Source of the DNA: Cutibacterium modestum | GTDB lineage: Bacteria > Actinomycetota > Actinomycetes > Propionibacteriales > Propionibacteriaceae | DNA: 64,000 bases | Assembly: GCF_008326345.1 (NCBI RefSeq) | Contig: NZ_BJEN01000003.1 | Span: 248,001-312,000, forward strand | Direction of reading: 5' to 3' | Shown here: piece by piece, positions 26,977-34,992 of the stretch | Layout of the letters: each line of letters starts with the position of its first letter | Numbering within the stretch: the first letter of the stretch is position 1 | Position numbers and translations under genes: made by a program | The notes under the pieces: generated by a model | Databases searched by the model: none | The model's input: the letters and a program-made list of their open reading frames with translations, nothing else | Told to the model about the DNA's origin: nothing

Positions 26977-27703
26977 TCAAGCTCTTCTTTTTACTCTCAG
27001 AATCAACGCTCTTTTTAAGAGCAAAGAATGGTTTGTTGTGTACGTTTTGCTGTGGTAGGTGAGGAGTGGTTGCTTTCCACTTCTTCCCGTGATGATCGTG
27101 GAATGATACCGAGCGCTCCCATATCCATACTGAACGACGTTTCCGTGCCACATGTCGTAGTAGTGCGATGCGAGCCGGGACCGTTTGTTGGCCAAGGCAA
27201 ATGATCGGAATTTTCCGACATTGACCTATGATGCAGAAGTGTACGGAGGCCACTGGAGGTAGAACCATGACTTGTCGGCGTTCTTCCATATCAGGTTTCC
27301 GGTGTACCCTCATCCCGGTGCCTGACATACATTGGGAAACAAAGTTCGTGCAGTCTCCTCCCTGTCCGGAGCCATCACAGCGGCGATAGGCACTGTTGTA
27401 GTTCGTCCAGTACCTGTTGGCGTATGCGGCTGCCTTGAAGCGGCCCGACCGGCTGACTGATCTCTCGCTTAGTTCTGGATTAATTCGCGCCTCTATCTCG
27501 TAGAGCTCGGCAGCCAACGGTGCCGGGTCGGGGAGCTTGTCGCGGTGAATGTCTTCTCGTGGTGCAAGGGCCGCTGAACGAAGAGGCTCGGGCAGCGTGC
27601 TTAGGTGGCTTCTTACCGTGACATTCGCCTGCTGTCTGCATAGTTGCGCCAGTGAAGTCTGGGTGGTCCTTGGTGACGAAGGTCTTCCCGATCCTGTCGA
27701 CAT
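26977..27703 (-). pseudogene. Broken secreted amidase-domain protein (Amidase_6-like)
   Basis: The upstream part, read from 27703, contains AAAYANRYWTNYNSAYRRCD and GGDCTNFVSQCM, the catalytic-cysteine signature of the Amidase_6 domain found in surface proteins. The frame then shifts near 27295-27305; the continuing frame reads NLIWKNADKSWFYLQWPPY, hits an in-frame TAG at 27226-27228, and goes on through HGNVVQYGYGSARYHSTI, which carries the expected histidine, to a stop at 26977. So there is one frameshift plus one nonsense codon. The N-terminal 90 residues show no signal peptide, so the 5' end may also be lost. Confidence 0.75.
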
Positions 27704-27985
27704 ATTTCAACTTTCGGCTCTTTCATTTCAGTCGATTCAGGTGTGACGAATCAAGCTCTCGGGAGGGATCGAAGGCTTCCGGGCACCAGGCCAGTGTGTA
27801 TAGGACGTGACGACATAATCTGCGGCGCCCACCGGGTTGATGTGGTCGGCCTTCGGCGCCTTGGAATGCGTGGGCAGGTGTCAGGTACATCGCAAACACT
27901 TCGAGACAGGCGGCAAACAGACGACACGCCACAGTGGTCGTGATGGTTTGTATGAACAACTTTTCGCTGGTCGGATAGCCCCACT
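27704..27985. other. Region upstream of the amidase pseudogene
   Basis: No supported gene. Minus-strand frames here are open but unrecognised and lack a ribosome-binding site; they may be the lost 5' part of the amidase gene or unrelated debris. No RNA gene or repeat was seen. Confidence 0.3.
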
Positions 27986-28198
27986 GTGAGTATGTCATTT
28001 TGGTGCGAAGGGGCGCTGCGTGCCGTGTGTGGTGGCAGCGGAATCCCGAGTGCGCATGTCTGCCATAGCGTGTCGCGTGATTACGGCCGCGATCTCCGCG
28101 ACGTCACCGAGTTGACCTCGGCCCCCTTCTACCGTCAGCATTCGCCTGACGGAGAACTCCTGGTTGCCAGATTGCCGGTCGTGAACGGATGCGGATGA
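27986..28198 (+). CDS. Possible 70-aa ORF ahead of the PAS gene
   Basis: A GTG-started frame ending 52 nt before the PAS-domain gene. The second half (RDYGRDLRDVTELTSAPFYR) has coding-like third positions, whereas the first half is less convincing. It could be a small protein, or the C-terminal relic of a larger gene interrupted by the upstream decay. No family is recognised. Confidence 0.3.
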   Translation: MSMSFWCEGALRAVCGGSGIPSAHVCHSVSRDYGRDLRDVTELTSAPFYRQHSPDGELLVARLPVVNGCG

Positions 28199-28250
28199 CG
28201 AGGCGGCGTGGAAGTGCTGGAACAACAAGTCAGATCAATTCAGGAGAGCC

Positions 28251-29606
28251 ATGTCGCGACCCAAACCCACCGGAGAGAACCGCGTCGTCGACGCCGACGA
28301 GATCTTCTTTTCTACTACCGACTCCAAAGGAAACATCGGAAAGGCGAACTCGGTGTTCGTCGACATATCCCGGTACTCCTGGGACGACCTCGTCGGAGCT
28401 CCCCACAACATCGTTCGCCACCCCATGATGCCGGGGGCAGCATTCCTAGCCATGTGGACAACCATCCAGGCTGGCGATCCTTTCTGCGCCTACGTCCACA
28501 ACCTGGCCGGTGACGGTGCCACGTATACCGTGTTGGCCACCATCGTTTCCCAAGCGGATGGTTACCTCTCGGTGCGTGTTGCCCCGCAGGTTCCCGAGAT
28601 GCTTCAGGCCGCCGAGGCGGTATACCAGGCTGCTCGTGATGCCGAGTGGGTGGCCGGGGAGCAGGGGTGTGGTGCCCCGGAGCGTGCCCGTCGCGGGCTG
28701 GACGCCGTCCAGTCGGCTCTCGAACAAGCGGGATACCCTGACTATCCGACCTTCATGCGCAAGGCGCTAGTGCAGGAAGTAGCGGCGCGCCGGCAGCGGC
28801 ACCGTGCCTCCCGTGGTATGGTTGATGGCTCGTCCCTTGGTCAGCTCGCCGACCAGGTCAGCAATGTCCGAACCGTGGTGGAAAGGTGGCTAGAGACCTT
28901 TGGTGGGCTGAGTGATCTGTCGGTCAAGGCTTGTCGAACTGCCAGAACCCTTGGGCAAGCGATGACTGAATCCCAGCGCACCAGTGACGCCATCACCGAC
29001 TCCCACCATGCCGCCGAGGCTGCGTTGCGGCCCTTGGTGACGGTTCTTACTTTGTGGAGTCGTATGGACGCCGAGATCGCCCCGCTTGTCGACGGGGTGG
29101 TTGCCGACCTCGATGCCTTGGCTGCTAGCGCTGACCTCACCAGTTTCCGATTGGCGGTGGCCTATATCCAGGTGGAGTCGACGCGCAGTTTCGTTGCCGA
29201 GTTGTGGGCTGAGGTGGACGGCTGGGAGCGCGCCTTGCCGGCCATTGACGACCTGTCCCGGGCTGTCGAGGAGGCGATGTCGCAGGCAAACCATCACCTT
29301 GAGCAGGTGCGCACCCTGGCCGAACAGGCGGCATCGCGTACTGAGGAGCTTGCCGGCCTGATGTCCATGCCGACCGCGCTACTGAGCAGTTGGCAACAGA
29401 TGGTCAGCCAGCGCGAGTTGTCATCTGGGGTAGCCGATATCGTCCCGCGGGTGGAGGAGCAGATCGGAGCCAGTCAAGCGATGGCTGCCGAGCTGACCGA
29501 CGTGGTTGCGGGGTTGCGCAGGCTTGCGCAGGCCGACGATGGCGGGTTGGACGTCTCGGTCCTCGCCGAGATCCGCCGCCTGGCCGGTGAGGTTGCAACG
29601 CGCTGA
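28251..29606 (+). CDS. Aer-like PAS-domain protein with coiled-coil C-terminus
   Basis: A 451-aa cytosolic protein. Residues about 15-110 form a PAS domain of the Aer class: FSTTDSKGNIGKANSVFVDI, then the diagnostic PHNIVRHPMMPGAAF, then WTTIQAGDPF. In Aer this domain binds FAD and senses redox state. Here no membrane anchor and no methyl-accepting signalling hairpin (EIxxIxxxI…QQNAAL) follows; the rest is alanine-rich helix predicted to form coiled coils. AGGAG lies before ATG 28251. No che or flagellar genes are nearby. It may be a stand-alone redox sensor or scaffold; the partner is unknown. Confidence 0.8.
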   Translation: MSRPKPTGENRVVDADEIFFSTTDSKGNIGKANSVFVDISRYSWDDLVGAPHNIVRHPMMPGAAFLAMWTTIQAGDPFCAYVHNLAGDGATYTVLATIVSQADGYLSVRVAPQVPEMLQAAEAVYQAARDAEWVAGEQGCGAPERARRGLDAVQSALEQAGYPDYPTFMRKALVQEVAARRQRHRASRGMVDGSSLGQLADQVSNVRTVVERWLETFGGLSDLSVKACRTARTLGQAMTESQRTSDAITDSHHAAEAALRPLVTVLTLWSRMDAEIAPLVDGVVADLDALAASADLTSFRLAVAYIQVESTRSFVAELWAEVDGWERALPAIDDLSRAVEEAMSQANHHLEQVRTLAEQAASRTEELAGLMSMPTALLSSWQQMVSQRELSSGVADIVPRVEEQIGASQAMAAELTDVVAGLRRLAQADDGGLDVSVLAEIRRLAGEVATR

Positions 29607-29716
29607 TTTTGTGGGTGGGGCGGGGCTTTTGGGCAATTGTTCAGTTGAACGTGGTTCAAGTCTGAAAAAGGGACCCACTTAGTCCCGGCCTGTTCGTCAC
29701 GTGAAATCATGGACCC
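29607..29716 (+). promoter_or_regulatory. Control region of the transcarboxylase operon with overlapping palindromes
   Basis: Two perfect inverted repeats overlap: GTTCA-GT-TGAAC (29639-29650) and TTGAAC-GTG-GTTCAA (29645-29659). They look like an operator for a dimeric repressor or activator. Further on, GGGAC-n7-GTCCC (29670-29686) can form a short hairpin in the leader. No good ribosome-binding site precedes ATG 29717. The function as operator is inferred. Confidence 0.5.
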
Positions 29717-31210
29717 ATGAGTCCGCGAAAGATTGGCGTTACTGAGCTCGTGCTCCGCGATGCGCATCAGAGCCTGCTTGCCACCCGCATGGCCATGGAG
29801 GACATGGTCGATGCCTGTGCCGACATTGATGCGGCAGGCTTCTGGTCTGTTGAGTGCTGGGGTGGAGCTACCTTCGATTCCTGCATCCGATTCCTCAACG
29901 AAGACCCGTGGGAGCGTCTGCGCACCTTCCGCAAGCTGCTGCCGAACTCTCGGCTGCAGATGCTGCTACGTGGCCAGAACCTCCTGGGCTACCGCCACTA
30001 CAACGACGAGGTCGTCGATAAGTTCGTCGAAAAATCGGCAGAGAACGGTATGGACGTGTTCCGCGTGTTCGACGCCCTGAACGATCCTCGCAACCTTGAG
30101 CACGCGATGGCTGCCGTCAAGAAGACGGGCAAGCATGCCCAGGGCACCATCTGCTACACCACCTCCCCGATTCACACCCCGGAGAGCTTCGTCAAGCAGG
30201 CCGATCGCCTCATCGATATGGGTGCCGATTCAATCGCATTCAAGGACATGGCTGCCCTGCTTAAGCCTCAGCCCGCATTCGACATCATTAAGGGTATCAA
30301 GGAGAACCACCCGGATGTGCAGATCAACCTGCACTGCCACTCCACCACGGGCGTCACCCTGGTTACGCTGCAGAAGGCCATTGAGGCCGGCGTTGACGTC
30401 GTCGACACCGCTATCTCCTCGATGTCACTCGGCCCTGGCCACAACCCAACAGAGTCGCTGGTCGAGATGCTCGAGGGCACCGAGTACACCACTGGCCTTG
30501 ACATGGATCGTCTCCTTAAGATCCGCGACCACTTCAAGAAGATCCGCCCGAAGTACAAGAAGTTTGAGTCGAAGACCTTGGTCAACACCAACATCTTCCA
30601 GTCTCAGATCCCGGGCGGAATGCTGTCGAACATGGAGTCCCAGCTCGAGGCCCAGGGTGCCGGTGACCGCATGGATGAGGTCATGAAGGAGGTGCCGCGC
30701 GTCCGCAAGGATGCCGGTTACCCGCCGCTAGTCACCCCGTCTTCCCAGATCGTCGGGACTCAAGCCGTGTTCAACGTCCTTATGGGCAATGGCTCGTACA
30801 AGAACCTCACCGCCGAGTTCGCCGACCTCATGCTTGGCTACTACGGAAAGCCCATCGGTGAACTCAACCCCGAGATCGTCGAGATGGCCAAGAAGCAGAC
30901 CGGCAAGGAGCCGATCGACTGCCGTCCCGCCGATCTGCTCGAGCCTGAGTGGGATCAGCTAGTTGAGCAGGCTAAGGGTCTCGAGGGTTTCGACGGCTCT
31001 GATGAAGATGTTCTCACCAACGCCCTGTTCCCGGGAGTTGCCCCCAAGTTCCTCAAGGAGCGCTCGGAGGGCCCGAAGAGCGTCGCGATGACCGAGGCAC
31101 AGCTGAAGGCCGAGAAGGAAGGCACCGGCGCTGCCGGCATCGCCGGACCGGTCAACTACAACGTGACGGTCGGTGGCAACAGCCACCAGGTGACCGTCGA
31201 GCCTGCGTGA
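29717..31210 (+). CDS. Methylmalonyl-CoA carboxytransferase 5S subunit
   Basis: The pyruvate-to-oxaloacetate half of Wood-Werkman transcarboxylase (497 aa; the P. freudenreichii subunit is about 505). It takes CO2 from carboxybiotin of the 1.3S subunit and gives it to pyruvate. The TIM barrel starts with ELVLRDAHQSLLATR, whose Asp15 is a metal ligand; SIAFKDMAALLKP holds the lysine that is carbamylated in the known enzyme, and INLHCHSTTG the two histidine ligands. A conserved-carboxylase domain follows from about residue 300. It leads the operon; 12S follows after 15 nt. This is the key step linking succinate decarboxylation to propionate formation. Confidence 0.95.
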   Translation: MSPRKIGVTELVLRDAHQSLLATRMAMEDMVDACADIDAAGFWSVECWGGATFDSCIRFLNEDPWERLRTFRKLLPNSRLQMLLRGQNLLGYRHYNDEVVDKFVEKSAENGMDVFRVFDALNDPRNLEHAMAAVKKTGKHAQGTICYTTSPIHTPESFVKQADRLIDMGADSIAFKDMAALLKPQPAFDIIKGIKENHPDVQINLHCHSTTGVTLVTLQKAIEAGVDVVDTAISSMSLGPGHNPTESLVEMLEGTEYTTGLDMDRLLKIRDHFKKIRPKYKKFESKTLVNTNIFQSQIPGGMLSNMESQLEAQGAGDRMDEVMKEVPRVRKDAGYPPLVTPSSQIVGTQAVFNVLMGNGSYKNLTAEFADLMLGYYGKPIGELNPEIVEMAKKQTGKEPIDCRPADLLEPEWDQLVEQAKGLEGFDGSDEDVLTNALFPGVAPKFLKERSEGPKSVAMTEAQLKAEKEGTGAAGIAGPVNYNVTVGGNSHQVTVEPA

Positions 31211-31225
31211 GGATGATCGCCAACT

Positions 31226-32800
31226 ATGGCTGAGAAGAAACCAATCAAGCTGGCCGACACTATGGCCGGTCGGATCGAGCAGCTTGCCGACGAGCGTCAC
31301 GCTATGGAGCTTGGCGGCGGTGAGGATCGACTCGAGAAGCAGCGCGCAAGGGGCAAGCAAACTGCCCGTGAGCGTATCGATAACCTCGTTGATGCTTACT
31401 CTTTTGACGAGGTTGGTGCGTTCCGTAAACATCGCACCACCCTCTTCGGCATGGATAAGGCTGAGGTTCCCGCTGACGGCGTCGTCACCGGTCGCGCGAC
31501 CGTTCACGGTCGTCCGGTGCGCGTCGCATCCCAGGACTTCACTGTCATGGGTGGATCGGCTGGCGAGACTCAGTCGACCAAGGTTGTCGAGACGATGGAG
31601 CAGGCCCTGTTGACCGGTACCCCGTTCCTGTTCTTCTATGATTCTGGCGGTGCCCGAATCCAGGAGGGCATCGACTCGTTGTCTGGGTACGGCAAGATGT
31701 TCTACGCTAACGTCAAGCTGTCGGGCGTCGTGCCGCAGATCGCCATCATTGCCGGCCCCTGCGCCGGTGGCGCCTCCTATTCCCCGGCCCTGACCGACTT
31801 CATCATCATGACGAAGAAGGCCCACATGTTCATTACGGGCCCCGGAGTTATCAAGTCGGTTACCGGTGAAGAAGTCACCGCTGACGACCTAGGTGGTGCG
31901 GATGCGCATATGTCCACTTCGGGCAACATCCACTTCGTGGCCGAGGACGACGACGCCGCAGTGCTCATCGCGCAGAAGCTGCTGAGCTTCCTGCCGCAAA
32001 ACAATACTGAGGATGCCCAGATCTCCAACCCCAACAGCGACGTTTCCCCGCAGCCCGAGCTGCGCGACATCGTCCCGTTGGACGGCAAGAAGGGCTACGA
32101 CGTCCGCGACGTCATCTCTAAGATCGTCGACTGGGGCGACTACCTTGAGGTTAAGGCCGGTTGGGCGACCAACATCGTTACCGCTTTCGCCCGGGTCAAT
32201 GGTCGGACGGTCGGCATCGTTGCCAACCAGCCGAAGGTCATGTCGGGCTGCCTCGACATTAACGCCTCCGACAAGGCTGCCGAGTTCATCACTTTCTGCG
32301 ACTCGTTCAACATTCCGTTGGTGCAGTTGGTTGACGTTCCTGGCTTCCTGCCTGGCGTCCAGCAGGAGTACGGCGGCATTATTCGCCACGGTGCGAAGAT
32401 GCTGTACGCCTACTCCGAGGCCACCGTCCCGAAGATCACCGTGGTACTGCGCAAGGCCTACGGCGGCTCCTACCTGGCCATGTGTAACCGTGACTTGGGT
32501 GCCGACGCCGTCTACGCCTGGCCGAGTGCGGAGATCGCGGTGATGGGTGCCGATGGCGCTGCTAATGTCATTTTCCGTCGCCAGATCAAGGAATCTGAGG
32601 ATCCCGCAGCTACACGTGCCGCGAAGATCGAGGAGTACCGCAACGCCTTTAACACGCCCTATGTGGCTGCCGCCCGCGGGCAGGTTGATGACGTGATCGA
32701 TCCGGCCGACACCCGTCGCAAGATTACCGCCGCCCTGGAGACCTACGCCACCAAGCGTCAGTCCCGTCCGGCCAAGAAGCACGGCGTCATGCCGTGCTGA
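31226..32800 (+). CDS. mmdA: Methylmalonyl-CoA carboxytransferase 12S subunit
   Basis: Carboxyltransferase that moves CO2 from (S)-methylmalonyl-CoA to biotin on the 1.3S subunit, releasing propionyl-CoA. The 524-aa length equals the P. freudenreichii 12S subunit. Two crotonase-fold halves are visible: the N-terminal half with GARIQEGIDSLSGYG and GPCAGGASYSPAL, the C-terminal half with VDVPGFLPGVQQEYGGIIRH and AYGGSYLAMC, which supply the paired oxyanion holes of acyl-CoA carboxylase beta subunits. GAGGATGA stands before the ATG. Second gene of the operon. Confidence 0.95.
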   Translation: MAEKKPIKLADTMAGRIEQLADERHAMELGGGEDRLEKQRARGKQTARERIDNLVDAYSFDEVGAFRKHRTTLFGMDKAEVPADGVVTGRATVHGRPVRVASQDFTVMGGSAGETQSTKVVETMEQALLTGTPFLFFYDSGGARIQEGIDSLSGYGKMFYANVKLSGVVPQIAIIAGPCAGGASYSPALTDFIIMTKKAHMFITGPGVIKSVTGEEVTADDLGGADAHMSTSGNIHFVAEDDDAAVLIAQKLLSFLPQNNTEDAQISNPNSDVSPQPELRDIVPLDGKKGYDVRDVISKIVDWGDYLEVKAGWATNIVTAFARVNGRTVGIVANQPKVMSGCLDINASDKAAEFITFCDSFNIPLVQLVDVPGFLPGVQQEYGGIIRHGAKMLYAYSEATVPKITVVLRKAYGGSYLAMCNRDLGADAVYAWPSAEIAVMGADGAANVIFRRQIKESEDPAATRAAKIEEYRNAFNTPYVAAARGQVDDVIDPADTRRKITAALETYATKRQSRPAKKHGVMPC

Positions 32801-32826
32801 GCGAATAAGGCTGATGGGAGGACAAG

Positions 32827-33069
32827 ATGAGTGAGAATAATGAACTCGTCATCGAGACGTTGAACAAGCGACTCGCGGCGCTGGAGGCCGAGGTTTCCCG
32901 GCTCAAGAAAACGAGCAAGGAAATTCCTGAGGACGTGCTCGCTGCTATCTGCGCCGCTGTTTCGGCTTACCTGGGCAACGACGGAAAAGTTCAGGCCGTC
33001 CGTTTCGCCCCAAGTGAGACCTGGGTCCGTCAAGGGCGCAGGGCTCAGCAGAACCATTCGATTCGTTGA
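32827..33069 (+). CDS. Small transcarboxylase-operon protein, 80 aa (MmdE/OadG-linker-like)
   Basis: An 80-aa protein between the 12S and biotin-carrier genes. Residues 8-30 form an amphipathic coiled-coil helix (LVIETLNKRLAALEAEVSRL). The second part has EIPEDVLAAICAAVSAYLG and ends WVRQGRRAQQNHSIR; this alanine-rich helix plus basic tail resembles small accessory subunits of sodium-pump decarboxylases and segments ahead of biotin domains, where it aids assembly. Spaced 26 nt from 12S and 15 nt from 1.3S, with GGGAGG before the ATG. It is clearly part of the operon; an assembly role is inferred. Confidence 0.75.
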   Translation: MSENNELVIETLNKRLAALEAEVSRLKKTSKEIPEDVLAAICAAVSAYLGNDGKVQAVRFAPSETWVRQGRRAQQNHSIR

Positions 33070-33084
33070 CCTGGAGAAACTGAC

Positions 33085-33444
33085 ATGAAGCTCAAGGTGA
33101 CCGTCAATGACGTCGCATACGACGTGGACGTTGACGTTGATAAGACCCCCAATGCGCCGATGGCGCCGATCCTCTTCGGCGGTGGCTCCGGCGGCCCGAT
33201 GAAGGCATCTGGCGGCGCCGGAAAGGCCGGTGAGGGCGAGATTCCCGCTCCGCTGGCCGGGACTGTAGCGAAGATCCTCGTGGCCGAGGGAGACGCCGTG
33301 AAGGCCGGTCAGGTGCTCCTGACCCTCGAGGCCATGAAGATGGAGACTGAGATCAATGCCCCGGCGGACGGAACCGTCAAGGGTGTTTTGGTGGCTGTCG
33401 GAGACGCTGTCCAGGGAGGCCAAGGCCTGGTGGCTCTGGGCTGA
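33085..33444 (+). CDS. Methylmalonyl-CoA carboxytransferase 1.3S biotin carrier
   Basis: The 119-aa biotinylated swinging-arm subunit of transcarboxylase. The N-terminal [20 protein letters not shown] segment docks to the 12S and 5S subunits in the known enzyme; a Gly/Ala/Pro linker follows, then the biotinyl domain with EAMKMET, the biotin being carried on K85. Length is close to the 123 residues of the P. freudenreichii protein. It ends the operon; a strong terminator follows at 33460-33494. Confidence 0.95.
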   Translation: MKLKVTVNDVAYDVDVDVDKTPNAPMAPILFGGGSGGPMKASGGAGKAGEGEIPAPLAGTVAKILVAEGDAVKAGQVLLTLEAMKMETEINAPADGTVKGVLVAVGDAVQGGQGLVALG

Positions 33445-33459
33445 GGCCCGTAAACCACA

Positions 33460-33494
33460 GGGCGGCCCGCTCCTCTGAGGAGCGGGCCGCCCTT
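33460..33494. terminator. Strong GC-rich terminator after the transcarboxylase operon
   Basis: GGGCGGCCCGCTCC (33460-33473) pairs perfectly with GGAGCGGGCCGCCC (33479-33492) around a TCTGA loop, followed only by TT. It lies between convergent genes (1.3S and the L,D-transpeptidase) and could stop transcription from both sides. Confidence 0.85.
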
Positions 33495-33513
33495 CACGTC
33501 GTGGCGGTTGACA

Positions 33514-34818
33514 TCATTTGTAGATGATGACCTTGCGGCCGGTTGGGGTGTGATTCCACAGCCACTTCAGGCCATTCATGTTGCGGATGTTGATGCAACC
33601 GTGCGATCCGCCGACCCAACCATTCTTAGCGAATCCGGCGGAGTAGTGGATGGCCTGGCCTTTGTAGAAGAACATGGAGTACGGCATGGGGGAGCCGTAG
33701 GTACTTGAGACGTGGTTCTTGTCCTTCCAATACACCGAGTGCACTCCCTCGGCAGTCGGCATACTCGACCGTCCATAGCGGGCGTCGAGGGTGATAAGGA
33801 TGCGTCCATTCTGGACCATCCAGATCTTTCGCTGGCTCTTGGAGCCACAGATAACGGTTCCGGTCAAGCAGCGACGATCAAGGTGAACACCGGCATTCGA
33901 GATCGGCAGGGTGGTCGGAGGGGCCGCGACGCGCCTGGAGGATAACGATGAGGCTGGAACCCATGTCTGTCTGTTGTTGAACAGGACCGGCGCCCACCTG
34001 TTGTAGTTCGGGCCGCGACGCACGACGCGATCACCCTGATGTGCGGTACCCATTGACCGCGCCGACTTCGAGGCGCCAGTGCGTATCGTCTGATTTGTCT
34101 TCACCCAGAACGTTTGTGGACGGGTCGAGGTGACGGTGTTTCCGGGTAGCCAGCCCTGTTTGTTTTGGTAGTAGACCGGGGCCCAGCCGTTGTGGTTCGG
34201 GCCGCGGCGTACTAGGGCGTGGGTGGTGGTGGTTTTGTTCATGGAGCGGTAGTTGTTTCCTGCTCCGGTGCGTAGGTTGGAGGAGAGGTAGATCCACTGG
34301 GTTTGGGGGTGCCAGTTCGTGACGGTGTTCGCGGGCACCCAAGCCTTGGTGGTCTTGTAGAGGATCGGCGCCCATCCCTTGTAGTCCGCACCGCGACGAC
34401 TCACTTGTGCAGTGACCGACACCTTGCCCATGGAACGGTAACTGGTCCCGGCACCAGTGCGCAGGTCCGTGGTGAGGTACATCCACAGCGGTGTGCCGGT
34501 GACTGATTGCTGAGTAGCCCTGATATGAGCGGATACCGATGGAGTCGATGCTGAGGGTTTCGGCGTCGCCAGTGAGCTTGGGGCTTCCGATTCGGTTGAG
34601 GAAAGAGGCGACTCGGGGGAAGGAATGGCCTTAGTAGAAGGGCTTTCTTCGGAGCCAGGGGAGGTCGTCGGGGTTCCGGGTGCGCCGGCGGTGACAGCGG
34701 GCGAAGATTGCGTCGGATCGGGTGACGCAGTCGGTCCTGCGTTCGCAACGCCGACGACCCCAGCCGATAGCGACATCGCCAGTGCGGCTGCCAGGCCGGC
34801 AGTGCGGGAGGAGTGCAT
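33514..34818 (-). CDS. Secreted L,D-transpeptidase with SH3-like repeats
   Basis: A 434-aa exported cell-wall enzyme. A signal peptide (AGLAAALAMSLSAGVVGVANA) is followed by a Pro/Ser/Thr-rich linker to about residue 100, then three SH3-like repeats of about 65 residues, each with a W-Y-L...RTGA...YRSM pattern and WAP-PANTVT end. The C-terminal YkuD domain (about 300-434) has the catalytic motif HYSAGF...GGSHGCINIRN with the active Cys near residue 412. It should form 3-3 cross-links in peptidoglycan or attach wall partners. GAAAGG lies 9 nt before the ATG. It follows typA after a hairpin and probably has its own promoter. Confidence 0.9.
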   Translation of the reverse strand: MHSSRTAGLAAALAMSLSAGVVGVANAGPTASPDPTQSSPAVTAGAPGTPTTSPGSEESPSTKAIPSPESPLSSTESEAPSSLATPKPSASTPSVSAHIRATQQSVTGTPLWMYLTTDLRTGAGTSYRSMGKVSVTAQVSRRGADYKGWAPILYKTTKAWVPANTVTNWHPQTQWIYLSSNLRTGAGNNYRSMNKTTTTHALVRRGPNHNGWAPVYYQNKQGWLPGNTVTSTRPQTFWVKTNQTIRTGASKSARSMGTAHQGDRVVRRGPNYNRWAPVLFNNRQTWVPASSLSSRRVAAPPTTLPISNAGVHLDRRCLTGTVICGSKSQRKIWMVQNGRILITLDARYGRSSMPTAEGVHSVYWKDKNHVSSTYGSPMPYSMFFYKGQAIHYSAGFAKNGWVGGSHGCINIRNMNGLKWLWNHTPTGRKVIIYK

Positions 34819-34933
34819 GAGTCAAAACCTTTCAGGATGTGGACGAGAAGATGCTACGCCTTTTAGCCCACGGCTTTGACTTGGTTTCTGTTCTCCCCCA
34901 AGCCTGTGGTGGCAGGGTTTTCGCTGTGACATT

Positions 34934-34982
34934 ACGACGGCGCCGCAGCACTCCTAGTCAGCGAGAACTGCAGCGCCGTCGT
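34934..34982 (-). terminator. Long hairpin after typA
   Basis: ACGACGGCGC (34934-34943) is perfectly complementary to GCGCCGTCGT (34973-34982); inner GCAG/CTGC also pairs. It begins 10 nt after the typA stop. There is no T-tract on the minus strand, so it may act as an mRNA 3' stabiliser rather than a classic terminator. Confidence 0.6.
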
Positions 34983-34992
34983 GAGGCGTTTG

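Noticed and set aside
30959-32782. Two long antisense frames across the 5S and 12S genes
   Set aside because: The plus strand encodes unmistakable transcarboxylase subunits; the antisense products have no recognisable domain.
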